Shown here: positions 31,610 through 41,460 of the stretch, piece by piece
How the letters are laid out: every line of letters starts with the position of its first letter
Numbering within the stretch: position 1 is the stretch's first letter
Assembly (NCBI GenBank): GCA_039090855.1
Contig: CM076991.1
Span: 105,164,021-105,228,020 of the forward strand
From: Macrothele yani
Taxonomy: Eukaryota; Arthropoda; Arachnida; Araneae; Macrothelidae
Direction of reading: 5' to 3'
Length of the DNA stretch: 64,000 bases
Notes under the pieces: generated by a model
Seen by the model: only the letters and a program-made list of their open reading frames with translations
The model's database searches: none
What the model was told of the DNA's origin: nothing
Made by a program: the position numbers and the translations under genes

Positions 31610-31684
31610 TACAAATTTTGAAGATGACAATCCGATTTTTGTCACATTTACGCCAAAAATCGGATTGTCCTCTTCAAAATTTGT

Positions 31685-32100
31685 AATGCTACAATGATCT
31701 TGCTCCATAAAAAAGGTGATATTGAGGCTCTCAGGAACTACAGGCTCATCAACCTCCTTTCAGTGGTTTATAAAATCTTCACTAAAGTTCTTTCACATCG
31801 CTTGAAGGTAACCTCTGGATATGACCTAAACAAGAGAACAAGCTGGATTCAGGAGTGGCTACAGCACAATAGATCATATCCATGTACTGAGAGAACTAAT
31901 TGAAAGAACAAGAGAATATGAACTCCCATTATGAATGGTTTTTATTGACTATGAAAAGGCCTTCGATTCCGCAAAACCATCAGCAGTAACAATGGCTTTG
32001 AAATCCTGCGGTATTGAAGATGCATACATTAGTATTATCAATAACATCTATGAAAACGCAAGTGAAAAGGTTCGGATAGTTGAGGATACAGCACAAATAA
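31685..32100 (+). pseudogene. RTE reverse transcriptase, inverted segment part 2
   Basis: After the insertion the frame resumes with NATMILLHKKGDIEALRNYRLINLLSVVYKIFTKVLSHRLKV (the fingers motif YRPISLLS-type). It then continues in shifted frames with FIDYEKAFDSAKPSAVTMALKSCGIEDAY (first catalytic Asp region) and INNIYENASEKVRIVED. The sequence ends where TcB begins at 32107. Confidence 0.85.
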
Positions 32101-32108
32101 GATATATA

Positions 32109-32715
32109 CACTGAAGGGCAACTGAATTACAGATACCTGTATAGAACCGTGTAGCACCACCTTTCGCCCTGATGATGGCGGCGATTCGTCTCGGCATGGA
32201 CTCGACAAGACACCGGAAGCCTTGGGGAGCCATACGGATCCAAGACCCCTGAACAACATCCCACAGTTCACGAAGATTTGATGGAGATGGGTCAGAGCCT
32301 CGAACATCTCCCTCGATGCAATCCCAGATGTGCTCGATGGGGTTGAGGTCAGGTGACCTAGCTGGCCAAGGATGCGAGGCCACGTCGGTGGAGTGTTCAT
32401 CCAACCATTCGGATACAATTCGGGAGCGATGGCACGGTGCATTGTATTGTTGCAGGATGAGGTCCCCAGTGGGATATTGCAGACGCACAAACGGGTGCAA
32501 ATGGTCGTCCAGGATATCCCGGTAACGTTGACCTGTAAGGGACAATGTCGCACGTACCAGGGGTCCCATTTCAGTCCACGTAAACAGTCCCCAGACGAGA
32601 ATGCCACCCCCACCAGCTTGAAGAGTACCCTACTAGCATGAAGGATCCATCGCTTCATGTGGTTTGCGCCGTACTCGTATCTTGCCATCCGCATGTACCA
32701 ACGTGAATCTGACCC
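32109..32715 (-). pseudogene. TcB element, 3' half
   Basis: The tip at 32109 (CACTGAAGGGCAACTGAATT) matches the TIR of the TcB copy at 54652-55849, with TA before it (32107-32108). On the minus strand the frame gives RFTLVHADGKIRVRRKPHEAM, then GPLVRATLSLTGQRYRDILDDHL, QQYNAPCHRSRIVSEWLDE (the catalytic QQDNAPCH now has Tyr for Asp) and PDLNPIEHIWDCIEGDV. The 5' half of the element is missing. At 32715 it is fused to a TcA element. Confidence 0.85.
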
Positions 32716-33166
32716 TTTGAGACATGCTTTCGACGAAGTTTTGTAACACAGCGATAGGTATGCGCTTCCATTCAGTACATAATACTACCGCTAACTGTTG
32801 CTTAGTAGTAGGCCTTGGTTCCAAACTTCTTATGCGGCGCTTTGATTCATCCCATACGTGTTCTATGGGATTAAGATGAGGGCTCTGTGCAGAACGGTCT
32901 ACACACGATACGGAATTATCATCAAACCACGCCCTAACAGTCCTTGCTTTATGGCTCGGTGCATTATCCTGCTGGTACCAATAAGGCTCGGTTCCATAGT
33001 ACTGCCACAGGGTTGATAGGGCATAATTGTCCAAAATATCGAGGTAGACGGTTTGTCCACGATAACCAATGGGCCGGGACCTTACCACGTAAATACCCCC
33101 ACACGAGTACACTGCCAGCTCCAAACGTGACCGTAGGAACAGTACACTGTGGTAAATAGCATTCAA
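32633..33166 (-). pseudogene. Chimeric TcA-TcB transposase frame
   Basis: One open frame of 177 codons crosses the junction at about 32715. Its first part is TcA: YWYQQDNAPSHKARTVRAWFDDNSV (second Asp present), SPHLNPIEHVWDESKRR and FVESMSQRV. It continues without a stop as RFTLVHADGKIRVRRKPHEAMDPS, which is the region after the first catalytic Asp block of TcB. Recombination or deletion between two Tc1 elements joined them in frame. It is not a working transposase because TcB catalytic residues follow in other frames. Confidence 0.75.
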
Positions 33167-33799
33167 CCGGCTTCAGCCATACCCACACACAGCCATCAGA
33201 CTGATGCATCGTGTAATTGGGTTCATCAGTGCATAGGACGCGTTTCCATTGATATGATGAGTAGCTAAACGATGAGTAGCATTCCGAGTGGAGATGAAAG
33301 GCTAATGAGCAGCCGCACGACCACGGTAACACACGGAATGAAGTTCTCTGCGTATACAAATCGCGGTTCCAGCATTTTTACTCACCTGTACACTGAGGTC
33401 TTGTGCAGTACTATGTCGATTAGCTGTAACGACTCTCCTGACGCTTCGATGTCCTCTATCACTGATTTTCTTTATTGTGCCGGTACGTTTTGCTGCTTCG
33501 GACACGCCATGTGCCTTCCACTTATTCAGTACATCCAAAAAAGTTGGCTTGGGTATGTTTAAACGACTCCGGTTTCTCTTATGGACAACCCACTAACATA
33601 ACACCCAACTATCATTCCTTTCTCAAAGTCAGTTCTCTCTCGCCGCGACATTTTCACTCAACCTCACAATGCGATATAATTGCGGTTAGCTGCAGGCTTA
33701 TTTTTATGCAGTTTGCAGCTGTACAGCACATCTTAACAACGCAGCGGATCCGTTCATTTGCTTTTGAAGGGGTGTCTGGTGACTTTTGTCAATATAGTG
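32716..33799 (-). pseudogene. TcA element, copy 3, lacking its 3' end
   Basis: The tip ending at 33799 (GACTTTTGTCAATATAGTG) is a TcA terminus with TA at 33800-33801. The transposase begins near ATG 33652 (MSRRERTDFEKG-like) and frames change often. Recognisable pieces are VLNKWKAHGVSEAAKRTG, RRVVTANRHSTAQDLSVQVSKNAG, LCTDEPNYTMHQSDGCVWVW and the QQDNAPSHKA block. The element ends at the fusion with TcB. Confidence 0.85.
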
Positions 33800-33837
33800 T
33801 ATATAATAAAATATCATCATCATCATCATCATCATTG

Positions 33838-35644
33838 TCAACCATTATCAATCCACTGCTGGACGAAGGTCTCCCCAAGTTTCCTCCACAACGGTCTGTC
33901 TTGTGCCAGTCTCCTCCATGTCACCCCTGCATACTTTCGAATTTCATCCACCCATCTCCCATGTGGTCTTCTTCTGGGTCTTTTCCTGTCCCTTGGAATC
34001 CAATCTAAAATTTCGGCTGTCCATCGATGATCTGTCCTTCTGGCAGTATGTCCAGCCCATTGCCATTTCAGGGATTTAACTCTGATCATGATGTCTTCCA
34101 CTCTTGTCATTTTTCGGATCCACGAGTTCCTCTTTCTTATCTCTCCTGGTTACACCAAGCATGCACCTCTCCATGCTGCTTTGAGTTGTCTGCAGCCTTT
34201 GTATGTCTCTTTTAGTTAAGGTCCACGTCTCTGCACCATACGTAAGCACTGGAAGGATGCATTGATCAAACACTTTTCTTTTAAGACATAATGGCATATT
34301 GCTCTTGAAAATTATGCTGTTTCTTCCAAAAGCTCTCCAGGCAAGTTTTGTACGCCGATTAATTTCTTCATAAATGTGACCCTCACTTGATATCTGCTGT
34401 CCAAGATAAACGTACGTGTCTGTTATCTCCAGCTTTTCTCCATCAATCGATAAATCTTCATTTCTTGTAAAAGCATTGAACATCACTTTTGTCTTCTGAA
34501 AGTTCATTTTTAATCCCACTTCTTTACTCTTGTCCGCAAGTTCCTGGATCATACTCTGCAGCTCTGATGGGGTAGTTGCAAAAATGACTACGTCATCAGC
34601 AAAACGAAGGTGGGTTAGATAATCTCTATTAATCTTTATCCCCTTGTTTTCCCAGCTCAGCGACTGAAAAACACCCTCCAATGTGGCATTGAAGAGCTTC
34701 GGAGATATGGTGTCACCTTGTCTCACTCCCTTTCCAATTTTTACGTGTGTTGTATTTTCAAACAGCCTAATCTTTGCACTTGCATTTTCATAGATGTTAT
34801 TAATAATATTAATGTATGCATCTTCAATACCGCAGGTTTTCAGAGCCATTGTAACTGCTGATGGTTTCGCCGAATCAAAGGCTTTTTCACAATCGATAAA
34901 AGCCATGCACAATGGAAGTTCATATTCCCTCGCTCTTTCAATTAGTTCTCTCAGCACGTGGATATGATCTATTGTGCTGTAGCCACTCCTGAATCCAGCT
35001 TGTTCTCTCGGTTGAGCCATGTCCAGTGTTACCTTCAAGCGGTGTGAAAGAACTTTAGTAAAGATTTTATAAACTACTGATAGGAGGCTGATAGGTCTGT
35101 AGTTTCCGAGATCCTCAATGTCACCCAGGATCATTGTAGCGGTGTTCCAATCCTCAGGAATCTTTCCTTCATTAAGGCATCGAGTGAAAATTTGGGCGAG
35201 TACTGTTTTGATTTCTCCACTTGCTTCTTGTATGATGTCTACAGTAATTCCATCTTCTCCTGGAGCTTTTCCTCGCTTCATGTTCTTGATTGCATGTGCA
35301 ACTTCTGCTGGAAGGACTGGAGGAACTCTGGTACTGGTATCTTTCATGATGTCTGGAGTGCATATATCATCCCTTTCATATAATTTGGAGTAGAAATCTT
35401 TCACTCTTGTCAAAATTTCGCCTCTATTTCTTGTTACAGAACCATCTTCTTTTCTCAGTGCCATAATCTGTTTTCTTCCCTTACTGAGATGTCCCTTTGC
35501 TATCTTTAGGCTTTGGTTGTTTTCAATTGCTTTCCTCACTAGTTCACAGTTGAATTTTCTTACGTCTTCAGTGATACTTTTTCTTACTGTCTTGCATAGC
35601 TCTATATATTCCACTTTGGAAGTCTCATCTTTAGTTGTCCTCAT
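33838..35644 (-). pseudogene. RTE reverse transcriptase and C-terminal domain
   Basis: From 35644, 522 codons are open. They begin in the linker (KVEYIELCKTVRKSITEDVR). RT blocks follow: GKAPGEDGITVDII, YRPISLLSVVYKIFTKVL, REQAGFRSGYSTIDHI, MAFIDCEKAFDS (first catalytic Asp), GVRQGDTISPKLF and LRFADDVVIFA (FADD pair at about residue 349). KTKVMFNAFTRNEDLSIDGEK and YVYLGQQISSEGH come next. A single extra base near 34130 shifts the frame at RRDKK. The rest, MTRVEDIMIRVKSLKWQWAGHTARRTDHRW to QQWIDNG, reads in another frame down to 33838. All catalytic residues are present, so the element needs only two corrections to look intact. Confidence 0.92.
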
Positions 35645-36785
35645 CTCTCTTCTTTTTTTGCATCAACATTTTGGTTTTTCCTGATAATTTGTTCACATGC
35701 AATTTGTTCTTAGACCCAGCTAATTTTGTTGCTGTTTCCATAAGAGCTTTGGTTACTTTTCTGTTAACTTCAGAGATGTCCACTTCTTCCGATGTTAGGC
35801 CTTCTAAAGCAGAGAACCTGTTCTTCAGTTCTAACTTGAAGGTATTATGGTGTTTTTTAAGGTTGGTTATGTCAATACATTTTGTTTGTCTTATGAGCTT
35901 GCCACGTTCAAGTTTAGTGTTGAGGTGCATCTTACATCTCACCAATCTATGGTCACTACCTGTGTTGAACTTGTTTAGCACACTGCAGTCTTCTATGACG
36001 AATTTTTTGTTACACATAATAAAATCAATTTCATTTGTCGTCTCATTTGGATGTCTCCATGTCCATTTCCTGTGTGGCTTTTTCTTGAAGAAGGAGTTCA
36101 AGATGAAAAACCCTTCTGCCTCTGCAAACTCAACGAGAGTATTTCCACGCTGGTTTCTGTTGCCGTGACCGAATTTACCTACTGAAGTTTCATTCTGTTG
36201 CCGTTGTCCTATTTTTGCATTGAAATCTCCCATAATTATTTTTAAGTGCTGCTTACCTTTATTATTTAGATGACAAATTTCCTCATAAAATTCTTCAATT
36301 TCTTCTTCAGGATGACTTGTGGTGGGTGCATAAGTTTGAATAATCTGAGCCTGGTATCTTTTCGAGAGTTGGATAACAAGTCGTGCAGCTCTGTCAGAGG
36401 AACTTTCAACTTCTACAACTTTATCCTTCAGTTTCTTGTTTATTATAAATCCAACACCACTAGTTCTGCCAGTATCTGTCCCACGATAGTAGAAGAGATG
36501 TCCACTTTTCAGTTCAATTAGATCTTCTCCTTTTCTCCTTACCTCACTTAGCCCCACGATGTCCCACTTGATCCTTTGTAGTTCCTCTTCCAATTCAAGA
36601 AGCCTTGAATCAGAAGATAGGGAGCGTCCATTGTACGTTGCCAAGGTCAGCATCAGATGGCAGCCTAGTCCGGTCCTCCGGGGATTCTTAGCACCCTCTG
36701 CCTTCATGTCGCACTGGCCGCTGCCTTGGCCAGGTACATTCCAGCTGCCGGAGACTGAGGGCCAAGATTTAAGTTGTGGAATCAT
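35631..36785 (-). CDS. RTE apurinic-type endonuclease domain
   Basis: This frame of 384 codons runs from ATG 36785. Motifs of the APE nuclease are TLATYNGRSL (conserved Asn), VGLSEVRRKG (Glu), IIQTYAPT, IIMGDFNAKIGQR (Asp, Asn), KWTWRHP, NEIDFIMC (Asp) and NTGSDHRLVRC (the SDH triad end). All expected residues are visible. The enzyme would nick target DNA for reverse transcription. The frame ends in MLMQKKKRDEDN-stop within a run of A's at about 35650. The diverged copy at 29.5 kb reads MLMQKRREMRTNKD without a break, so this is a homopolymer frameshift separating endonuclease from reverse transcriptase in one original ORF. Confidence 0.9.
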   Translation of the reverse strand: MIPQLKSWPSVSGSWNVPGQGSGQCDMKAEGAKNPRRTGLGCHLMLTLATYNGRSLSSDSRLLELEEELQRIKWDIVGLSEVRRKGEDLIELKSGHLFYYRGTDTGRTSGVGFIINKKLKDKVVEVESSSDRAARLVIQLSKRYQAQIIQTYAPTTSHPEEEIEEFYEEICHLNNKGKQHLKIIMGDFNAKIGQRQQNETSVGKFGHGNRNQRGNTLVEFAEAEGFFILNSFFKKKPHRKWTWRHPNETTNEIDFIMCNKKFVIEDCSVLNKFNTGSDHRLVRCKMHLNTKLERGKLIRQTKCIDITNLKKHHNTFKLELKNRFSALEGLTSEEVDISEVNRKVTKALMETATKLAGSKNKLHVNKLSGKTKMLMQKKKRDEDN

Positions 36786-36999
36786 TTTGGAGGGGTTTGG
36801 CCATAACTCACCACGCTGGCCAAGCGGGTTGGTGAGTGTGGGATAGAATTTCCTCTAATCCCGATGGTATAGTTATACCGCTATGGGCGGTCGTCAGAGC
36901 CCCTTTAGTGGGAACAGGATGCACCACGAGAAGGCGGGGTTGACATTTGTCAAGGAGAGGCTATGATGTTACGCATCACCTGACCTTAATAAAATATAA

Positions 37000-38470
37000 G
37001 ATATAACATAATTATTATCTTATATTTTATTTTATATATTATACACAATATTTACTAATGTATTAAAAATGTAGTAACGGAATTTCGGAACACTAATTGT
37101 ATTTGTTCTAGCCGCGTCCTATACTTAGTTCGACTTTTACGTGAATGAAGACAATGAAATTGGGAAGTTTAACCATTTGAATTATGCTCCATATCGACTA
37201 ATCAGCCGAAAAATACGATATGTAACAGGATTTGATACCCTGGCAACATTTTCTGATTTAGAATTGCCCAAATTAAGCAATTTTAATAAAGAAATTATGT
37301 AAAAGTAATTTGTAATAAAGATACCATAAAAATACTAAACAATGAAAGCTGACATCAGATTTCGTATCGCTTTTGAAAATTTAAAGAAACTTCTTTCGAT
37401 ATTTTTTTTTGGTTAATCCCTTCGGCAATAAGGTACTTCTTCGTTTAGAATTGCATAATATCTTCGTTTTCTGTATCCCTCTCCTTCCCAAAAAGATAAA
37501 AACCATCGTGTGTCTTAGTTTGATGTAACAATAGCTTAGAAAGACGCTTTTCGAGCATGCCAAGCTTATTTGTAGTTGAAAATTTTGTATATTCCCTTGG
37601 CTTAAGCATGGAACGGCTCTCATGTTTGGATGAGGAGTGCAGTGCAAATATTGAAGGAAACGTTCCATACAGAATAGTCGTATTTATTGCGAATATTTTC
37701 TATCAAAGAATATCCCTCTCGAAAACACTAATCTGGTTTGCTGCAAGAAATTTTGAAACACTCATAATCCACAGGAAGAAAAACAGTCGAAGCCTATGTC
37801 TCTTTTTATAGGAAGAAATGCATGATGCATCGGATTCGCGTTTTTATGTTATCGGTGCTCAATTCATCTTACGTGGACTGAATTGCTGCCTCTTGGGTAT
37901 CTGATTCCATACTTTCATTGGGAGTGCTTACGAAAGGCACTTGATCTGTAGTCTATGGGCCCGTTCTCCCTTTTGCGGTTTCTTGGTGATACTTGGTGTT
38001 CATGTGCTCTTGGAACCCCGTGACGCGTGATAATCTTGAAGGACAGGAATCGGCAACCGGAAAAGTAGACAAGGGAGAACCAGTGATCCGTCTAAGGCGG
38101 TCAGCCTTCTACGGTAACCGTTTTTTCATAGGAATCTTCATTCTCTCATGATTTTGCGCGCCACTCTCCCGGGATATTTCTTTATCTGTAGTGCAAGGAT
38201 ATCTTTTGTTTTTGTTCTAGACCAATGAATGAGAGACAACTTTGACAAGAAAGGAACATTTCTTCGAACACGAGAGTAAAACGTAAAAATAAAAGCATAT
38301 AAGTCACATTGCTAACACAGCGCATACTTAACAAAGGCAAAAATATGTTATTAAGTTAACCAAAGAAACTTACCCATTTAAATGTCTGTATTTCGATGTC
38401 CAACTTTAGAAGCACAATTTTACATTCGAGAGCATTGCTAGGTTCTGAAAATCACAAGTAGATTTTTTTT
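37000..38470. other. Unassigned spacer
   Basis: A 13-bp-arm palindrome (AAAATATAAGATA at about 36991-37003, its partner near 37016-37028) adjoins the RTE 5' end. The remaining 1.4 kb is AT-rich. Frames at 37381-37811 show no recognisable protein. Confidence 0.5.
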
Positions 38471-38473
38471 TAT

Positions 38474-38677
38474 TGAGGGTTTAACGACAACCGTGAGCAA
38501 CTCAGTGGGCTATAAGCAGTCGCTCGTCCTTAATTTTGGGCCACTGGTTTGACAGGAAAGGATAGAATCATTGCCGTAAGACAAACACAACATCCATGCC
38601 TCAGGAGATTCGAACCCCGACCCTTCTCGGACTAATGGTCGTAGGCCAGCGATTAGACCACTGCGCTACCGGGGTGG
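38474..38677 (-). repeat. SINE-2, diverged minus-strand copy
   Basis: Reading the minus strand, the head has 'GTAGCGCAGTGGTCTAATCG', the B box is degraded ('GGGGTTCGAATCTCC'), and the body ends at 'CACGGTTGTCGTTAAACCCT' with a T/A tail on the left side. Confidence 0.85.
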
Positions 38678-38884
38678 ATTCAAAGATATAGCTGCCACCT
38701 GAACTTAACTTTCTCCCTTTTATGAACTACGTATTTACTTTTTGCTTTAAACGTCCAGACTTTACGAGAACTCATATTTACTTTAACTCTTACGACTCAT
38801 AAAACTCATACCAGTACTCATATCTACTTGCTTTAAATATCCAGACTTTAACTCACAAGGTATCAGTGTATTTTTCCAAGGGGG

Positions 38885-39077
38885 AGGGATGTTTAACGAC
38901 CACAGCAAGCAACCGGGAGTTAAAAGGAGCCACCCATCCGTAATCTAAGTACGCTGCTTCCAGGGAAGGAAGAGAGCCTGGGCCTTAAGCCAGGCTCAGC
39001 GCCTGTGCTCCATCTGGGACTTGAACCCAGCTCTGACGACTGTCCAAAATCCTTAGCCTCTGACCACTCGACCTATT
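38885..39077 (-). repeat. SINE-2-related subfamily, minus strand
   Basis: The tail half matches SINE-2 ('GTGGTCGTTAAAC', 'CTTCCTTCCCTGGAAGCAG'), but the tRNA-like head differs: 'GGTCGAGTGGTCAGAGGCTA' (A box) and 'GGGTTCAAGTCCC' (B box). It appears to be a sister family with another tRNA-like head on a shared tail. Confidence 0.65.
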
Positions 39078-39236
39078 TTGTAAAAGTAGGCAAGATAAAA
39101 ATAAAGTTTATTTACAGCCAAAGACACTGGTTAAAAGAATCTAAATGGGAGATCTTTCGGGTCACCATGACCTCATCCTCAGGATAAACACTGTAAGGAA
39201 CAAAATTACGGTTTATACATATATATATATATATAT

Positions 39237-39440
39237 TGGATTGAAGGTTTAACGACCACCGTGAGCAGCTCAATAAAGCAGTCGCCCGTCGCTAATTTAG
39301 GGTCACTGGTTCAAGGGAAGGGAGAGAGCCAGTGCCGTAAGACAAACACAACATCCATACCTCACCGGGATTCGAACCCGCACCCATTTCGGACGAATGA
39401 TCAGAGGACATCGCTTAGACCACTGCGCCACCTGGGCGGC
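39237..39440 (-). repeat. SINE-2, minus-strand copy
   Basis: The head on the minus strand is 'GTGGCGCAGTGGTCTAAGCG', the B box is 'GGGTTCGAATCCC', and the tail 'CACGGTGGTCGTTAAACC' lies next to a TA microsatellite at 39216-39236. Confidence 0.88.
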
Positions 39441-39651
39441 GGTTTATATATACATCGTGAAGGACCGAAATGTATTAGCATCACAAACATGTTGCCATCA
39501 GAAAAGTTCAAATATAGTAAAGTTCAAATTATTAACTCAGTGTCAACGCCAAATTCTCCTGTGGTATGTTCAGAAGTAAGGATCTCTATGTTTAAGAAAC
39601 ACTGAATGGTACTTCATCGTTACAACAAATATCCCGATATTTTAATACGTA

Positions 39652-39752
39652 TAAACTCTATGTAAACAAAACAATATCCTTACTTGAAACAGAGAAGAAT
39701 TTGGTGTTTAAAGTAAGGATATTGTTTTGTTTACAGAGAGTTTATACATCTT
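39652..39752. repeat. Small foldback, near-perfect hairpin
   Basis: The arms contain 'TGTAAACAAAACAATATCCT' (from about 39661) and its inverse 'AGGATATTGTTTTGTTTACA' (to about 39736). They extend outward through 'TATAAACTCT' and 'AGAGTTTATA'. About 35 bp separate them. No coding sequence. Confidence 0.8.
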
Positions 39753-39754
39753 GG

Positions 39755-40178
39755 CCTGTTTATATATCTTGGCCTGGTCTCATATTGGAGTATGGCACCC
39801 CTCCGCAACAGTCCTGGAAAGGTCAGTGTTTTGTCAGGCCAGACCGGATGGAATATTTGTGCTCATATATTCTGACTGCAAGTTCCCGTAAGTGTAGATC
39901 CTTTGTATATTTTATCCTCCTCCGATGTTGAGTTAAATTTCAAATGGATGAAGTACATACCCTGTTTTTTCATAGGGTGAGCATAATCTCTCTCTCTCTC
40001 CGTATCATCGAGAGATTGTTTTGGGTTCGAACCCCTAAATCCAGGTTATATTTCCTGCAATGATTCTGTAAAATGTGGACTATCGGCGGAACAAAGTCCA
40101 TAGCACCAACGAAGCGGGTAACAGCAACTTCACGACGCAAAGTTGTAGCTGTCCTCCGTCTGTAGTCACTCAATAACC
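39755..40178. other. Unassigned spacer
   Basis: Short frames only and no recognised element between the hairpin and the SINE-3 pair. Confidence 0.5.
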
Positions 40179-40179
40179 T

Positions 40180-40770
40180 ATAACGAAGTAAATTTCTCCG
40201 TCATTTCTGTCCACGCCAGGATTCGAACCCGGATCCCCTCATTCCGGAATAAGTCGCTCTACCAATTGAGCTACGCGGACGTTCATTCTGACTCCTATCT
40301 GCCTTTATGTCGTGTACGTCCTGCTGGCAGGTACGTCACATCTCCCATCCCCCCCCCAAGAGGGCCGGGGGCATGGCCCACGGGTCAGCCGTGACCATGA
40401 ATCGTCGCAGGCAGTCATCCGCTGTAGAACGTGCACTCGAGAACTCCCAGTCAATCTGGTGTGTGGAATGCAACGTCACACACTTTTATTTTTCGAAGCG
40501 CTGGAGAAGGGATTCTCTGATTTTTTCTATCTCGCGGTGTGGAAATAACATTTAACCATTGCGAGATTTTGAACGGTCGGGTCATCTGGATTGTTCGGGC
40601 GCCAATTATAACGAAGTAAATTTCTCCGTCATTTCTGTCCACGCCAGGATTCAAACCCGGATCTCCACATTCCGGAATAAGTCGTTCTACCAATTGAGCT
40701 ACGCGGACGTTTATTCTGACTCCTATCTGCTTTTATGTCGTGTGCGTCCTGCTGGCAGGTACGTCACAAA
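40180..40770 (-). repeat. SINE-3, two copies in tandem
   Basis: Two tRNA-like heads on the minus strand lie at about 40210-40281 and 40639-40710, with the same flanks as at 21005-21500: 'GAAATGACGGAGAAATTTAC' on one side and 'CTGCCAGCAGGACG' on the other. The first head is clean: A box TAGCTCAATTGGTAGAG and B box GGGTTCGAATCC. A C-rich stretch and extra sequence between copies make this pair about 100 bp longer than the other. Confidence 0.75.
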
Positions 40771-40966
40771 TCTGACGAAGGTTCCCCGTGAAAAACCATG
40801 TGTCACCGCTATCTACAAAACCACGGAACGTTCTTTACGACGAAGACTGACCGAATGGGAATATGCTTTAAGGCTCTGCGAATTAAATAAACGCAGGGCA
40901 GCAGACTTGTGGTTCCCCGCGTATGCAGAGGTGCAAGAGATGATCACAGGGGTAAATGTTGGTTTT

Positions 40967-41460
40967 CTATAAACCGCGAAGTTGACCACATTGGAACCAT
41001 TTTTGAGAGAAAGTAATAAATCCAGGAAAAGTATGGATCCCTCCCTCTCCAGTTCCAGAGTGAATTTTAGTGAAGAAAACTATGTAGACATAATTTTGAA
41101 AACTGGGGAGAAAATCCACATCATATTGCCAGAACAAAAGGATGTCATCAACGTACCTGATGAAAAACAGGGGTTTGAAAGGGACGGTATCCAGGACACT
41201 ATCCTCCAAGGTTTGTAATATAATCTCCGCAAGGACAGGAGATACTGGGAGTCCATAGGTGTCCCTGCGCTTTGCTGGTAACGCCTTCAAATTGAAATTA
41301 CGTGCGGCGGGACATCAATTTCAACGCTGACATGACGGCCTGTACCTCTAAAGTAGAAAGATTTGGACTATTGGTAAGTTTACCCTCGATAATATCATGT
41401 ACCGAGTCCAAAGCTACACTAGGGAAAAGTGAGGAAGGATTCTTAAATATGATTCTGTAA
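40967..41460 (-). pseudogene. Penelope-like reverse transcriptase fragment
   Basis: The minus-strand frame from 41290 reads RRDTYGLPVSPVLAEIILQTLEDSVL and then FIRYVDDILLFW. YVDD is the catalytic pair, and the spacing PVSP..LAEI..LE fits Penelope reverse transcriptases. Downstream sequence reads IVFFTKIHSGTGEGGIH in a shifted frame. Upstream, SSLFPSVALDSVHDIIEGKLTNSPNLSTLEVQAVMSALK in another frame is probably the same protein. It is fused at about 41460 to a DDE transposase. No GIY-YIG is found nearby. Confidence 0.7.

Larger units (their letters stand above)
30054..31684. repeat. Foldback SINE-like element, short copy, carrying a Tc1
   Basis: A perfect 15-bp direct repeat AATGCTACAATGATC (30039-30053 and 31685-31699) bounds the insert. 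The insert starts 'ATGAAAGAAATACGGGACTA' (30054), the same tail as at 12679-12698 reversed. After removal of the Tc1 at 30086-31609 it continues 'CAAATTTTGAAGATGACAAT' and folds back with 'AATCGGATTGTCCTCTTCAA', ending at 31684. Without the Tc1 it is about 105 bp and lacks the tRNA-like loop of the 12.5 kb copy. Its loop has been deleted or it is a shorter subfamily. Confidence 0.8.
28474..32100. mobile_element. RTE copy with 5' inversion, later interrupted
   Basis: The 3' part (28474-29374) lies on the minus strand, from QGDTISPKLF to the CAT/ATC tail. The preceding part of the same element (29375-30053 and 31685-32100) lies on the plus strand, from SAFEYLTSEEVDISEVN to about KVRIVED, which corresponds to KIRLFENTT. 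In the full-length copy these two points are almost adjacent. An inverted 5' segment joined to a normal 3' segment is the known result of twin priming in LINE integration. The plus-strand part was later split by the insert at 30054-31684. Confidence 0.75.
33815..36986 (-). mobile_element. Full-length RTE-clade LINE
   Basis: An 11-bp direct repeat TAATAAAATAT lies on both sides (33804-33814 and 36987-36997), so this 3172-bp copy is complete. Its 3' end is the CAT/ATC repeat at 33815-33835. About 200 bp of 5' UTR (36786-36986) precede an endonuclease and reverse transcriptase reading frame of about 1000 codons, broken by two single-base shifts. It inserted at the TA-rich flank of the TcA terminus. 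It serves as the reference for the other RTE fragments in the window. Confidence 0.9.

Noticed and set aside
35635..36168. Long plus-strand frame opposite the RTE endonuclease
   Set aside because: It is an antisense shadow of the minus-strand RTE coding sequence.
40210..40281. Clean tRNA-like sequence on the minus strand that could be a tRNA gene
   Set aside because: Acceptor and T arm pair well, but the anticodon arm does not form a normal 7-nt loop (it is a near-palindrome around TTCCGGAA). The sequence recurs four times with the same non-tRNA flanks, so it is a SINE head.
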